From positions 599,158 to 663,157 of the forward strand of contig NZ_JAPSLK010000001.1 of assembly GCF_031180885.1 (NCBI RefSeq): a stretch of DNA of 64,000 nt. The letters are read 5' to 3'. This DNA comes from Saccharothrix sp. (GTDB lineage: Bacteria; Actinomycetota; Actinomycetes; Mycobacteriales; Pseudonocardiaceae). Positions 9,622-17,900 of this stretch are shown piece after piece (the first letter of the stretch is position 1; the number at the start of each line of letters is the position of its first letter). A model generated the notes under the pieces. It saw nothing but the letters and a program-made list of their open reading frames with translations, had not been told where the DNA came from and ran no database searches. The position numbers and the translations under genes were made by a program.

Positions 9622-11511
9622 GTGACCGAGCACAGTACCCGTGGCGGCATCGACCCGAGCACGGTGCTCCAGCGGATCATCCTGCCCCGGGACGAAGACC
9701 CGCTGGACGTCCGCCCGCTCTACCTGGACGAGCCGGAGAACGTGCACTCGCACGTCTCCTCCCGCCGCGAGGTCACCGTGCCCGCGTCGGCCAAGGTGTC
9801 GTTCGCCTCGTACTTCAACGCGTTCCCGGCCAGCTACTGGAAGCGCTGGACGGTCGTCGAGGAAGTCGTGCTGCGGATGCGGCTGCGCGGCGAGGGCCGC
9901 GTGGACGTGTACCGGTCCAAGCCCAACGGCGACCCGATCCACCTCGACGGGCGGGCCGTGCGGTCGGCGAAGGGCTGGGTGGACGTCGAGTTCCGGATCG
10001 GGCTTAAGCCGTTCGAGGACGGCGGCTGGATCTGGTTCGACGTGTTCACCGACGACCACACGCTGGAGATCGGCGAGGCGGCCTGGACCACGGACGTCGA
10101 GCTGCCCGCGCAGAAGGTCGCCATCGGCATGACCACCATGCGCCCGGTGGACGCCATCATCGCGCTGCGCGCGCTGGGCGAGGACCCGGCCGTGCTGGAC
10201 GTGGTGCAGAAGGTGTTCGTCGCCGACCAGGGCGCGGTGAAGGTGCGCGACACCGAGGGCTACGCCGAGGCGGTCCGGCTGCTCGGCGACAAGCTCGAAG
10301 TGATCGAGCAGGACAACCTGGGCGGCTCCGGCGGGTTCACCCGCGGCCTCTACGAGGCGATCGAGCACACCGACGTCGACCAGATCATGCTCATGGACGA
10401 CGACATCCGGCTGGAGCCGGACGCGGTGCTGCGCTCCAACGCGTTCGCCCGCGCGGCGGCGCAGCCGGTCATCGTCGGCAGCCACATGCTCAACCTCCAG
10501 GCCCGCGCCCGGCTGCACAGCATGGGCGAGGTCGTGGACCTGGGCACGTGCTTCTGGCGCGCCGCGCCGGGCGCGGTGACCGACCACGACTTCGGCAGCC
10601 AGTCGCTGCGCGCGACCGAGGAACTGCACCTGCGCATCAACTCCACCTACAACGGCTGGTGGATGTGCCTGTTCCCGCGCGAGGTCGTGCAGCGCACGGG
10701 GTACCCGCTGCCGCTGTTCATCAAGTGGGACGACGCCGAGTACTCGCTGCGCGCCCTGGAGAACGGCTACCCGACGGTGTCGCTGCCGGGTTCGGCGGTC
10801 TGGCACATGCCGTGGACCGACAAGAACGACGCCACCGACTGGCAGGCGTACTTCCACACCCGCAACCGCCTGGTCATGGCCGCGCTGCACAGCCCGTACG
10901 ACGTGCGGTCGACGCTGGCGAAGCAGGGCATCAAGCTCACCCTGCGGCACCTGCTGTCGATGGAATACTCGACGGTGGCCGTGCAGCAGAAGGCCATCGA
11001 GGACTTCCTGGCCGGGCCGTCGCGCCTGTTCGACTCCCTGCGCACGGCGTTGCCGGAGATCCAGGCCCTGCGGAAGGGCTATGCGGACGCCCAGGTCCTG
11101 CCGTCGGCCCGGAAGTTCCCGCCGCCGACGTTCGACATGGTCCGCGCCGAGGCCATGCTGACGCCGCCGACCAACCCGGCCGTGAAGGCTCGGGAGGCGG
11201 CGAAGGCGCTGGTCCACAACCTGCGCTCGCCGGAGCCGGCCACGGCGGACCGGCCGCAGATCAACGTGCCGTCGGCGGACGCGCGGTGGTTCCTGCTGGG
11301 CAACCTCGACAGCGCCACCGTGTCGAACGCGGACGGCAGCGGGGTGGCGTTCCGCAAGCGCGACCCGAAGGAGTTCAAGAAGCTCATGGCGCGGGCCGTG
11401 CGGAACTACCGCCGGTTGAGCCAGGAATGGCCCCGGATGAAGCAGGTCTACCGGGACGCGCTGCCCGAGCTGACCTCTGTCGAGGCGTGGCGCAAGGTTT
11501 TCGAGAACTAG
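9622..11511 (+). CDS. glfT2: galactofuranosyltransferase GlfT2
   Basis: 629 residues (the M. tuberculosis enzyme has 637). GlfT2 polymerises the galactan chain with alternating beta-1,5 and beta-1,6 linkages on a lipid carrier, using UDP-galactofuranose from Glf. An N-terminal beta-sandwich (about 1-160) precedes a GT-A domain with 'GGSGGFTRGLYEA', the metal-binding triplet in 'LMDDDIRLEPD' (D259-D261), the catalytic-region 'KWDDAEYSLRA' (about 368-378) and 'WHMPWTDKND' with H395. The C-terminal third is helical. GTG 9622 has a good GGAGGAA. The gene faces glfT1 across a bidirectional terminator. In mycobacteria glf/glfT2 and glfT1 are at separate loci; here they are together. Confidence 0.95.
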   Translation: MTEHSTRGGIDPSTVLQRIILPRDEDPLDVRPLYLDEPENVHSHVSSRREVTVPASAKVSFASYFNAFPASYWKRWTVVEEVVLRMRLRGEGRVDVYRSKPNGDPIHLDGRAVRSAKGWVDVEFRIGLKPFEDGGWIWFDVFTDDHTLEIGEAAWTTDVELPAQKVAIGMTTMRPVDAIIALRALGEDPAVLDVVQKVFVADQGAVKVRDTEGYAEAVRLLGDKLEVIEQDNLGGSGGFTRGLYEAIEHTDVDQIMLMDDDIRLEPDAVLRSNAFARAAAQPVIVGSHMLNLQARARLHSMGEVVDLGTCFWRAAPGAVTDHDFGSQSLRATEELHLRINSTYNGWWMCLFPREVVQRTGYPLPLFIKWDDAEYSLRALENGYPTVSLPGSAVWHMPWTDKNDATDWQAYFHTRNRLVMAALHSPYDVRSTLAKQGIKLTLRHLLSMEYSTVAVQQKAIEDFLAGPSRLFDSLRTALPEIQALRKGYADAQVLPSARKFPPPTFDMVRAEAMLTPPTNPAVKAREAAKALVHNLRSPEPATADRPQINVPSADARWFLLGNLDSATVSNADGSGVAFRKRDPKEFKKLMARAVRNYRRLSQEWPRMKQVYRDALPELTSVEAWRKVFEN

Positions 11512-11522
11512 GTAGAAGCTCG

Positions 11523-11564
11523 ACAAAAACGCGCGGCGCCCTCCAGGTCGCCGCGCGTTTTTGT
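11523..11564. terminator. bidirectional intrinsic terminator between glfT2 and glfT1
   Basis: A 16-bp perfect stem (11523-11538 with 11549-11564) and a 10-nt loop. The arms begin ACAAAAAC and end GTTTTTGT, so a U-run follows the GC stem in either direction. It lies between the convergent stops of glfT2 and glfT1. Confidence 0.9.
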
Positions 11565-11595
11565 GCCCGAATGCGATTCCGTCGACAGCGGACGG

Positions 11596-12510
11596 TTACT
11601 TCCGGAAGAACTTCTCCTGCCGGCCCTGGCGGACCAGCTTCACCCATTCGAAGAACGCCTTCGGGTCCCTGCGCACACCGACGAAGTACAGGCCGAAGCG
11701 GAAGAACTCCAGCATCCCCAGTTTGCGCATACCCGGCTGGGAGAGCAGGTAGCCCCGGTTGCGGTAGGTGTAGTAGCGCTTGATCGGGTTCTCCGGGTCC
11801 TGCGCGTGGAACCGGCCGCCGAGCATCGGCTTGAACTCGTCGGAGCCGTCCGGGTGCAGGTAGGCGACCTTCAGGCTGGTGCCGAACGGCAGACCCGTGC
11901 GGACCAGTCGGCGGTGGATCTCCACCTCGTCGCCGCGGAAGAACAAGCGGTAATCCGGGACGCCGATGACGTCGACCGTCGACGCCCGGAAGAGCGCGCC
12001 GTTGAACAGCGACGCGATGCCGGGCAGGAAGTCGACGCCCAGGTCCGCGGTGCGGCGCTTCCACGTCAGGCCGCGGCGCAGCGGGAACGCGAGCTTGTCC
12101 GGGTGCTCGATGTTGGAGACGACCGGGGACACCGCCGCCAGCCCGCGGCGGTCGGCCTCCTCCAGCAGGACCTCCAGGACGCGGTCGTCGGCCGGGCGGC
12201 CGTCGTCGTCGGCGAGCCACAGCCAGTCGGCGCCCAGGGACAGGGCGTGCAGCATGCCCAGCGCGAAGCCGCCGGCGCCGCCCAGGTTGCGGTGCGACGC
12301 CAGGTAGGTCGTGGAGATGGGGCACTGCTCGACCAGGTCCTCGACGGGCTGGTCGGGGCCGTTGTCCACGACCACCAGGTGGTCCAGCGGTCTGGTCTGG
12401 GACGCCAGGACCTTCAGCGACTGCGCGAGCAGCTCGCGGCGGTGCCGGGTCACCACGACCCCGACCACGGAACCCTTCGGCAATGCGCTGCTCACTGGTC
12501 TACTCGCCAC
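11596..12510 (-). CDS. glfT1: galactofuranosyltransferase GlfT1
   Basis: 304 residues, the length of mycobacterial GlfT1 (Rv3782). This GT2 enzyme adds the first galactofuranose residues to the rhamnosyl-GlcNAc-lipid acceptor before GlfT2 elongates. It shows 'VVVTRHRRELL', 'VVDNGPDQ', 'HRNLGGAGGFALGM' and the metal-binding 'WLADDDGRP' (D101-D103), then 'GDEVEIHRRLV' and 'YYTYRNRGYLL'. GTG 12510 overlaps the end of the ABC ATPase gene by 11 bases and has GGGA upstream; a second GTG at 12495 is possible. It forms an operon wzm-wzt-glfT1 on the minus strand, as in mycobacteria, where the ABC transporter is tied to galactan export. Confidence 0.93.
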   Translation of the reverse strand: MASRPVSSALPKGSVVGVVVTRHRRELLAQSLKVLASQTRPLDHLVVVDNGPDQPVEDLVEQCPISTTYLASHRNLGGAGGFALGMLHALSLGADWLWLADDDGRPADDRVLEVLLEEADRRGLAAVSPVVSNIEHPDKLAFPLRRGLTWKRRTADLGVDFLPGIASLFNGALFRASTVDVIGVPDYRLFFRGDEVEIHRRLVRTGLPFGTSLKVAYLHPDGSDEFKPMLGGRFHAQDPENPIKRYYTYRNRGYLLSQPGMRKLGMLEFFRFGLYFVGVRRDPKAFFEWVKLVRQGRQEKFFRK

Positions 12511-13315
12511 CGTTCCCGCTCAGCACCGGCGACTGGCCGATCCGTTCCAGCGTCTCCGGGCTGAGGTGCTCGTAGGGGTCGCGGCCCTTGTAGGTCCGGA
12601 CGACCTCGCGCAGCGAACCCTGCATCTTGACGCGGCCCTCGTCCATCCAGATCGCGGTATTGCACAGCTCGACGAGGAAGTCGTCGGAGTGCGAAGCGAA
12701 CACCAGGATGCCGGATCGCTTCACCAGGTCGTTCAGCCGGTCCCGGGCCTTCTCCAGGAACGCCGCGTCGACCGCGCCGATGCCCTCGTCCAGCAGCAGG
12801 ATCTCCGGGTCGATCGACGTCACGACGCCGAGCGCGAGCCGGACCCGCATGCCGGTCGAGTACGTCCGCAGCGGCATCGACAGGTAGTCGCCCAGCTCGG
12901 TGAACTCGGCGATGTCGTCGACCCGCTTCTCCATCTCCTTGCGGGTCATGCCGAGGAACAGGCCCCGGATCATGATGTTCTCGTAGCCGGAGATCTCCGG
13001 GTCCATGCCGACGCCCAGGTCGAACACGGGCGCGATCTTGCCCTGGATGCGGGAGCTGCCCCGGGTCGGCTCGTAGATGCCCGCGAGCAGGCGCAGCAGG
13101 GTCGACTTGCCCGCGCCGTTGTGCCCGACCAGGCCGACCCGGTCGCCGTGCCGCAGCGAGATGTTGATGTCGTGCAGCGCCTCGATGATCGGGATGCGGC
13201 CCTCGGAGCCGATCTTGCCGCCGACCTTGCCCAGGGCGAGCTTCTTCAGCGACCTCGACTTGGCGTCGAAGATCGGGAAGTCCACCGAGGCGTTCCAGAC
13301 GTCGATGCTGACCAT
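12500..13315 (-). CDS. wzt: galactan-export ABC transporter ATP-binding protein (Wzt/RfbE-like)
   Basis: 271 residues from ATG 13315 (MVSIDVW...). A GTG at 13330, directly after the wzm stop, is an alternative; the ATG has a GAGG 9 bases upstream. It is an ATPase of the polysaccharide ABC exporter family: Walker A GHNGAGKST (64-72), Q-loop region 'FDLGVGMDPE', signature YSTGMRV (152-158), Walker B ILLLDE (172-177) and H-loop 'FASHS' (H209). It pairs with the permease encoded just upstream. By synteny with Rv3781-Rv3783 it probably flips the lipid-linked galactan across the membrane. It lacks the long C-terminal carbohydrate-binding domain of some O-antigen Wzt proteins, as mycobacterial members do. 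Confidence 0.92.
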   Translation of the reverse strand: MVSIDVWNASVDFPIFDAKSRSLKKLALGKVGGKIGSEGRIPIIEALHDINISLRHGDRVGLVGHNGAGKSTLLRLLAGIYEPTRGSSRIQGKIAPVFDLGVGMDPEISGYENIMIRGLFLGMTRKEMEKRVDDIAEFTELGDYLSMPLRTYSTGMRVRLALGVVTSIDPEILLLDEGIGAVDAAFLEKARDRLNDLVKRSGILVFASHSDDFLVELCNTAIWMDEGRVKMQGSLREVVRTYKGRDPYEHLSPETLERIGQSPVLSGNGGE

Positions 13316-13330
13316 GGTTGACGGCCTCAC

Positions 13331-14242
13331 TCAGACCCAGTAGGAGACGCGGGCACGGTAGTTGCGCAGCGCGACCAGCGCCAGTGCCCAGCCGACGACG
13401 GTGAACGCGCCCACGACCACCCAGTGGTGCCAGTCCTGCACCTGGCCGAGCAGCGGGGCGCGCACGATCTCCAGGAAGTGGTACAGGGGGTTGAACTCGG
13501 CGATCAGGATCTTCCAGTTGCCGTCGCCCTCGGTGAACTTGTTGAGCACACCCACGTGCCACACGATCGGCGTCATGAAGAAAATCAGGTTGATGAAGCT
13601 GTGGATCACCGGCGGGATGTCGCGGAAGCGGGTGCTGATGATGCCGAACAGGATCGCCACCCACACCGCGTTGACCACCAGCAGCGCGAAGGCCGGGATC
13701 GCGAGGACGATCGTCCACGAGATGCCGGGGTGGGTGACGACGTCGCCCTCCATCTTGTACTGCTCGGTCAGCGCCGGGAAGAACACCGCCAGCACCACCA
13801 CGTAGACGGCCAGGTTGTGCACGAAGAACAGCACCTGGCGCCACACCATGCGCAGCACGTGGACGGTCATCGGCGCGGGCAGGTGCTTGATCAGGCCCTC
13901 GTTGGCGATGAAGACCTCGGTGCCCTCGGTGACCACGCCCAGGATGAAGTTCCAGACGATGAAGCCGACCGTCACGTACGGGAGGAAGGTGGCCAGCTCC
14001 TGGCCGAGCAGCGTCGAGTACAGCAGACCCAGCGCCAGGGCCGTGGTGCCCATGGAGATCGTGATCCACAGGGGTCCGATCACGGACCGCCGGTAGCGCT
14101 GCTTGATGTCCTGCCAGCCGAGGTGGCCCCACAGCTCGCGCTGCCGCCACGCGTCGCGCACGTCACCGAACGCCCGCGCGAACGTGCGGGAGTCGGGCGC
14201 GGGGGGAACGACAGGTCGGTCGACCGTACTCGTGTGTTGCAC
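13331..14242 (-). CDS. wzm: galactan-export ABC transporter permease (Wzm/RfbD-like)
   Basis: 303 residues with an amphipathic N-terminal segment ('RELWGHLGWQDIKQRYRRS') and six predicted membrane helices, the ABC-2 polysaccharide exporter layout. The Arg-rich 'KQRYRRSVIGPLW' motif is a hallmark of Wzm-type permeases. It is first in the wzm-wzt-glfT1 operon and directly abuts wzt. GTG 14242 lies inside a 9-bp-stem hairpin (14226-14248) with no Shine-Dalgarno but a TAGTCT hexamer eight bases upstream, suggesting a leaderless transcript. It is likely the channel for the lipid-linked galactan intermediate. Confidence 0.9.
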   Translation of the reverse strand: MQHTSTVDRPVVPPAPDSRTFARAFGDVRDAWRQRELWGHLGWQDIKQRYRRSVIGPLWITISMGTTALALGLLYSTLLGQELATFLPYVTVGFIVWNFILGVVTEGTEVFIANEGLIKHLPAPMTVHVLRMVWRQVLFFVHNLAVYVVVLAVFFPALTEQYKMEGDVVTHPGISWTIVLAIPAFALLVVNAVWVAILFGIISTRFRDIPPVIHSFINLIFFMTPIVWHVGVLNKFTEGDGNWKILIAEFNPLYHFLEIVRAPLLGQVQDWHHWVVVGAFTVVGWALALVALRNYRARVSYWV

Positions 14243-14248
14243 GAGTAC
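14226..14248 (-). promoter_or_regulatory. hairpin enclosing the wzm start codon
   Basis: Perfect 9-bp inverted repeat (14226-14234 with 14240-14248), loop of five. The GTG start of wzm (14242-14240) is in one arm, so an RNA starting nearby could fold over its own start codon. It might equally be a DNA operator. The TAGTCT -10-like box lies just upstream on the minus strand. Confidence 0.4.
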
Positions 14249-14256
14249 TGAGACTA

Positions 14257-14286
14257 CCGGCGGCAGGTAGGCCGACCTGCCGCCGG
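14257..14286. terminator. hairpin between bpa and wzm
   Basis: A 12-bp perfect GC-rich stem (14257-14268 with 14275-14286) and 6-nt loop, downstream of the minus-strand bpa stop and upstream of wzm. No strong U-run, so termination is probable rather than certain. It overlaps the presumed wzm promoter region. Confidence 0.55.
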
Positions 14287-14349
14287 GCTGTCACGGTGCG
14301 GTCACCACCGCTCGCGAGCGCATCGCTCGTTCGAGTGGCCGGCCGGTGA

Positions 14350-14880
14350 CTACAGGTACTGGCCGCCGCGCACGTGGCCACCTTCGGACGACTCGGCCGA
14401 GGGGCCCGCGGGCAGCGCCCGGCCGCGCATCTGCTCCAACTGCACGCGGGCGGCCATCTGCTGGGCGAACAGGGCCGTCTGGATGCCGTGGAACAGGCCC
14501 TCCAACCAGCCCACGAGCTGGGCCTGGGCGATCCGCAGCTCCGCGTCGGACGGGGTGCCGTCCTCGGTGAACGGCAGCGACAGCCGCTCCAGCTCCTCGC
14601 GCAGCTCGGGGGCGAGCCCGTCCTCCAGTTCGTCGATGGACCGCTTGTGGATCTCCTTGAGCCGCTGCCGGCTGGCCTCGTCGAGGGGAGCGGCGCGCAC
14701 CTCCTCCAGGAGCTGCTTGATCATCGTGCCGATCCGCATCACCTTGGCCGGCTGTTCGACGAGGTCGGTGACGTCCTGGCCCCCGTCCTCACCCGCCGCG
14801 GGCACCCGCGCGGCCCCCACCGGGGTCCCGTCCGGCCCGACCACCACCACGTGCCGCTCGCTGTCCGCTGCCTCTGTCAT
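14350..14880 (-). CDS. bpa: bacterial proteasome activator Bpa (PafE)
   Basis: 176 residues ending in GGQYL. The C-terminal GQYL motif is the hallmark by which Bpa/PafE docks into the actinobacterial 20S proteasome and opens its gate without ATP. The middle (about 38-150) is helical: 'PAKVMRIGTMIKQLLEEVR', 'EIHKRSIDELEDGL', 'QAQLVGWLEGLFHGIQTAL', consistent with the four-helix subunit of the dodecameric ring. Both ends are low-complexity. As in M. tuberculosis (Rv3780), it neighbours the galactan ABC exporter and a class V aminotransferase-like gene. It shares a 113-bp divergent region with that gene. Confidence 0.93.
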   Translation of the reverse strand: MTEAADSERHVVVVGPDGTPVGAARVPAAGEDGGQDVTDLVEQPAKVMRIGTMIKQLLEEVRAAPLDEASRQRLKEIHKRSIDELEDGLAPELREELERLSLPFTEDGTPSDAELRIAQAQLVGWLEGLFHGIQTALFAQQMAARVQLEQMRGRALPAGPSAESSEGGHVRGGQYL

Positions 14881-14980
14881 GGGTTCAATACTGGACCGAT
14901 CGGGTGGCCGGCGGTGAACCGGGTTGTGGAACCCCGGTGCCCGCTCTCACCCGGCGGGTATCGAGCGGCCGGCAATCCAA

Positions 14981-14986
14981 TACAGT
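14981..14986 (+). promoter_or_regulatory. -10 box of a likely leaderless promoter
   Basis: TACAGT fits the actinobacterial TANNNT -10 consensus and ends seven bases before ATG 14994, which has no Shine-Dalgarno. Transcription would begin at or next to the start codon. The 113-bp gap 14881-14993 also contains the bpa promoter in the opposite direction. Confidence 0.5.
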
Positions 14987-14993
14987 CGCGGGC

Positions 14994-16193
14994 ATGGCGT
15001 TCGACGTCGCACGAGTCCGTGGGCTGTTCCCCGCGCTCGGCGACGGCTGGGTTCACTTGGACGCGCCCGCGGGGATGCAGGTCCCCGAGCAGGTGGCCAC
15101 GGCCGTCTCCACCGCGCTGCGCGCACCGGTCTCCGGGCCGGGCGGCATCTTCCCCGCCTCCCAACGCGCCGAGGCCATCGTGGACGCGGCCCGGCGGGCG
15201 GTCGCCGACCTGGTCGGGGCGGACCCCGCCGGCGTGGTGCTGGGGCCGAGTTCCGCGGTGCTGCTCCAGCGGCTGGCCGACGCGCTGTCCGAGGGCTGGT
15301 TCCTCGGCGACGAGGTCGTCGTCTCCCGCCTGGACCACCCGTCCAACATCGCGCCCTGGCAGCGGGCCGCGCAGCGCACCGGCAGCGTGGTGCGGTGGGC
15401 CGAGGTGGACATCGAGACGTGCGAGCTGCCCGCCTGGCAGTACGACGAGCTGGTCACCGACAAGTGCAAGCTGGTCGCGGTGACCGCCGCCTCCGGGTCC
15501 GTCGGCTCCCGCCCTGACCTGGCCAAGATCGCCCAGGCCGCCCGCCGCACCGACGCACTGGTCGTGGTGGACGCCTCCGCCGCCGCCCCGTTCGTGCCGC
15601 TGGACATCACCTCGATGGACGCCGACGTGGTCGCGGTGTCCGCCAACGCCTGGGGCGGCCCGCCGGTGGGCGCGCTGGTGTTCCGGGACCCGTCGCGGCT
15701 GGACCTGCTGCCGTCGGTCGCGGTCGAGCCCGGCGCGCGGGGTCCCGAACGGTTGGAGCTGGGCCCGCACGCCTACCCGCTGCTGGCCGGTCTGGTGGCG
15801 TCGGTCGAGTACCTGGCCGGTCTGGACGACGCCGCCGTGGGCCCCCGCCGTGAGCGCTTGCTCACATCGCTGTCCTCGGTGAAGGCGTACCAGGCGGGTC
15901 TTCTGGCTAATCTCATCAACGAACTGCGATCGCTCCGTCACGTCATGGTGATCGGCGACGCCATGCGGCGGGTCCCGGCGCTGGCGTTCACGGTGGCCGG
16001 CGTGAAGTCGACCGAGGGCGTCGAGCACCTGGCCGAACGCGGTGTCTGCGCGTTCGCGGACTCCGGGCAGCACGGCGTGTTCTCGGTCCTGGGGGTGGGC
16101 GAGGTCGGCGGCGCGATCCGCGTGGGCCTCGCGCACTACACGAACGCGGTCGAGGTGGACGAACTCGTGCGGGCGGTCGCCGAGCTGGGGTAG
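14994..16193 (+). CDS. class V aminotransferase-fold protein lacking the PLP lysine
   Basis: 399 residues, ATG 14994, related to cysteine-desulfurase-like proteins and positioned like Rv3778c. The fold is recognisable: 'HLDAPAGMQVPEQV', 'SRLDHPSNIAPWQ', 'VVVDASAAAPFVPLDI' with the PLP-nitrogen Asp (D193), and a C-terminal domain. Where class V enzymes have S-x-H-K with the Schiff-base lysine, this protein reads SANAW (216-220), so the lysine position is A219. The Gln normally following 'VVD.A' is also Ala. It therefore probably cannot form the usual PLP aldimine and may be a non-enzymatic or altered homologue. The downstream methyltransferase gene is 8 bp away, so they are likely co-transcribed. 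Confidence 0.75.
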   Translation: MAFDVARVRGLFPALGDGWVHLDAPAGMQVPEQVATAVSTALRAPVSGPGGIFPASQRAEAIVDAARRAVADLVGADPAGVVLGPSSAVLLQRLADALSEGWFLGDEVVVSRLDHPSNIAPWQRAAQRTGSVVRWAEVDIETCELPAWQYDELVTDKCKLVAVTAASGSVGSRPDLAKIAQAARRTDALVVVDASAAAPFVPLDITSMDADVVAVSANAWGGPPVGALVFRDPSRLDLLPSVAVEPGARGPERLELGPHAYPLLAGLVASVEYLAGLDDAAVGPRRERLLTSLSSVKAYQAGLLANLINELRSLRHVMVIGDAMRRVPALAFTVAGVKSTEGVEHLAERGVCAFADSGQHGVFSVLGVGEVGGAIRVGLAHYTNAVEVDELVRAVAELG

Positions 16194-16201
16194 CCGGAGG
16201 T

Positions 16202-16846
16202 GTGGTGGACGACGCTCTGTCCCGGGAACTCGCCGACCTCGCCGCACTGCACCGCCTCAGCCCATTGATGAGCGAGTACCTGCCCACCACCCCGCACGAG
16301 CTGCGCCCGGCCGCGCTGGCCGCGGTGCTGGACGAGGTCCTCCTGGGGTCGCGCACGGTGCTCGTGGAGTGCGGCTGCGGCGCGTCGTCCGTGCTCCTGG
16401 CCCGCATGCTGGCCCGGCGGGGTTTCGGGCACCTGCTGTCCATCGAGCACGACGAGCGCACGGCGGCCTTCGTGGCGAGCCAGCTGCGCCGCGAGGGTCT
16501 GGGTCATGTGGCACGGGTCGTCCAGGCGCCCCTGACCCCGCACCCGGCCGCGTTGGGCAGCGCCCAGTGGTACCACCCGCAACTGGTCCACGACGAGGTG
16601 TCGGCCTTCGTGGAGCGCTACGGCCTGGTGGACCTGCTCCTCGTGGACGGCCCACTGCTGGGTGACGCCCGCTACCCGGCGCTACCGGTGTTCCGGGGCG
16701 TGCTGGCGCCGGGCGCGGCGGTGCTGGTGGACGACGCTGAGCGCCCCGGCGAGCAGACCGTGCTCGTGCGCTGGGCGGAGGAGTTCGCCCTCCGCTTCCG
16801 GACCACCCCGCGCACCTTCCTGGCCACCGGCGTGGCCCTGGAGTGA
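16202..16846 (+). CDS. class I SAM-dependent methyltransferase (O-methyltransferase-like)
   Basis: 214 residues, GTG 16202 (a second GTG at 16205). The SAM site is 'TVLVECGCGASSVLLARML' (motif I, E/DxGxGxS), followed by acidic 'LLSIEHDE' (motif II) and 'VDLLLVDGPLLG' and 'AAVLVDDAERP' (later strands). This is the class I Rossmann methyltransferase arrangement seen in small O-methyltransferases that act on catechol-like or sugar hydroxyls. Substrate unknown. It is probably co-transcribed with the preceding aminotransferase-fold gene. The 3' end faces a convergent oxidoreductase gene 32 bp away. Confidence 0.75.
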   Translation: MVDDALSRELADLAALHRLSPLMSEYLPTTPHELRPAALAAVLDEVLLGSRTVLVECGCGASSVLLARMLARRGFGHLLSIEHDERTAAFVASQLRREGLGHVARVVQAPLTPHPAALGSAQWYHPQLVHDEVSAFVERYGLVDLLLVDGPLLGDARYPALPVFRGVLAPGAAVLVDDAERPGEQTVLVRWAEEFALRFRTTPRTFLATGVALE

Positions 16847-16878
16847 CACCCCGGAACCGGCGTGTCGGAACTGGCGTG

Positions 16879-17844
16879 TCAGAACTTCAGGACCACCTTC
16901 CCGAACACGCTGCCGGACTCCAGCGCCCGGTGCGCCTCGGCGGCGTCCCGGACCGGCAGCACCCGGTCCACCACCGGCTTGACCTCGCCGGACGCGATCA
17001 GCGGCCACAGCCGGTCGCGGACCTCGGCGACGATGCGGCCCTTGCCGTGCGGGCCGTCCACCGGGCGGAAGCGGAGGCCGGTGCCGGTGATGGACGCGCG
17101 CTTGGACAGCAGCTTGCCCAGGTTCAGCTCGCCCTTCACCCCGCCCTGCATGCCGATGACGACGATCCGGCCGTCGGGGTTGAGGGCGTCGACGTTGCGG
17201 CCCAGGTAGGCGGCGCCCATGTTGTCCAGGATGACGTCCGCCTCGACCTCGGCGACGAAGTCCTGGGTCTTGTAGTTCACGGTGATGTCCGCGCCCAGCT
17301 CGCGGCAGCGTTGCAGGCGCTCGTCGGAGCCGGCGGTCACCGCGACCTTCGCGCCCAGGGCCTTGGCGACCTGGATGGCATGGGTGCCGATGCCGCCCGC
17401 ACCGCCGTGCACCAGGAACGTCTCGCCCTCGGCCAGCCGCGCGACCATCACGACGTTCGACCACACCGTGCACGCGACCTCGGGCAGCGAGGCGGCCGTC
17501 ACCAGGTCCACGCCGTCGGGCAGCGGCAGCAGTTGCGCGGCCGGCACGGCGACCTTGGCCCCGTAGCCGCCGCCGGAGAGCAGCGCGCACACCTGGTCGC
17601 CGACGTTCCAGCCGGTCACGCCCTCGCCGAGCGCGACGACCGTGCCCGAGCACTCCAGGCCCAGGACCTCCGACGCCCCGCGCGGCGGCGGGTAGTGCCC
17701 CTGGCGCTGCAGCAGGTCCGCCCGGTTGACCGCGGTGGCGGCGACGTCCAGCAGCACCTCGCCCGGTCCGGCGACGGGGTCCGGGACCTCGGCCCACTCC
17801 AGCACGTCCGGCCCGCCTGGTTCACGAATGGTGATCGCGCGCAT
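16879..17844 (-). CDS. NAD(P)H-quinone oxidoreductase, zeta-crystallin/PIG3 type MDR
   Basis: 321 residues from ATG 17844; the frame runs further upstream but 'MRAITIREPGGPDVL' is the standard family start. It is a zinc-free medium-chain reductase with 'VNRADLLQRQGHYP', 'LGLECSGTVVALG' and nucleotide-binding 'VHGGAGGIGTHAIQVAKALGA' (AGGIG). It lacks the catalytic-zinc Cys/His set. Members reduce quinones or enones with NADPH. The position matches Rv3777, next to the class V aminotransferase homologue. It is convergent with the methyltransferase gene and divergent from the GNAT gene (56-bp gap). Confidence 0.85.
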   Translation of the reverse strand: MRAITIREPGGPDVLEWAEVPDPVAGPGEVLLDVAATAVNRADLLQRQGHYPPPRGASEVLGLECSGTVVALGEGVTGWNVGDQVCALLSGGGYGAKVAVPAAQLLPLPDGVDLVTAASLPEVACTVWSNVVMVARLAEGETFLVHGGAGGIGTHAIQVAKALGAKVAVTAGSDERLQRCRELGADITVNYKTQDFVAEVEADVILDNMGAAYLGRNVDALNPDGRIVVIGMQGGVKGELNLGKLLSKRASITGTGLRFRPVDGPHGKGRIVAEVRDRLWPLIASGEVKPVVDRVLPVRDAAEAHRALESGSVFGKVVLKF

Positions 17845-17900
17845 GCCTGCAAGGTAATCGGGTGGCACCCGGGCCGCCGCGCCCGCCACCATCGACCCGC

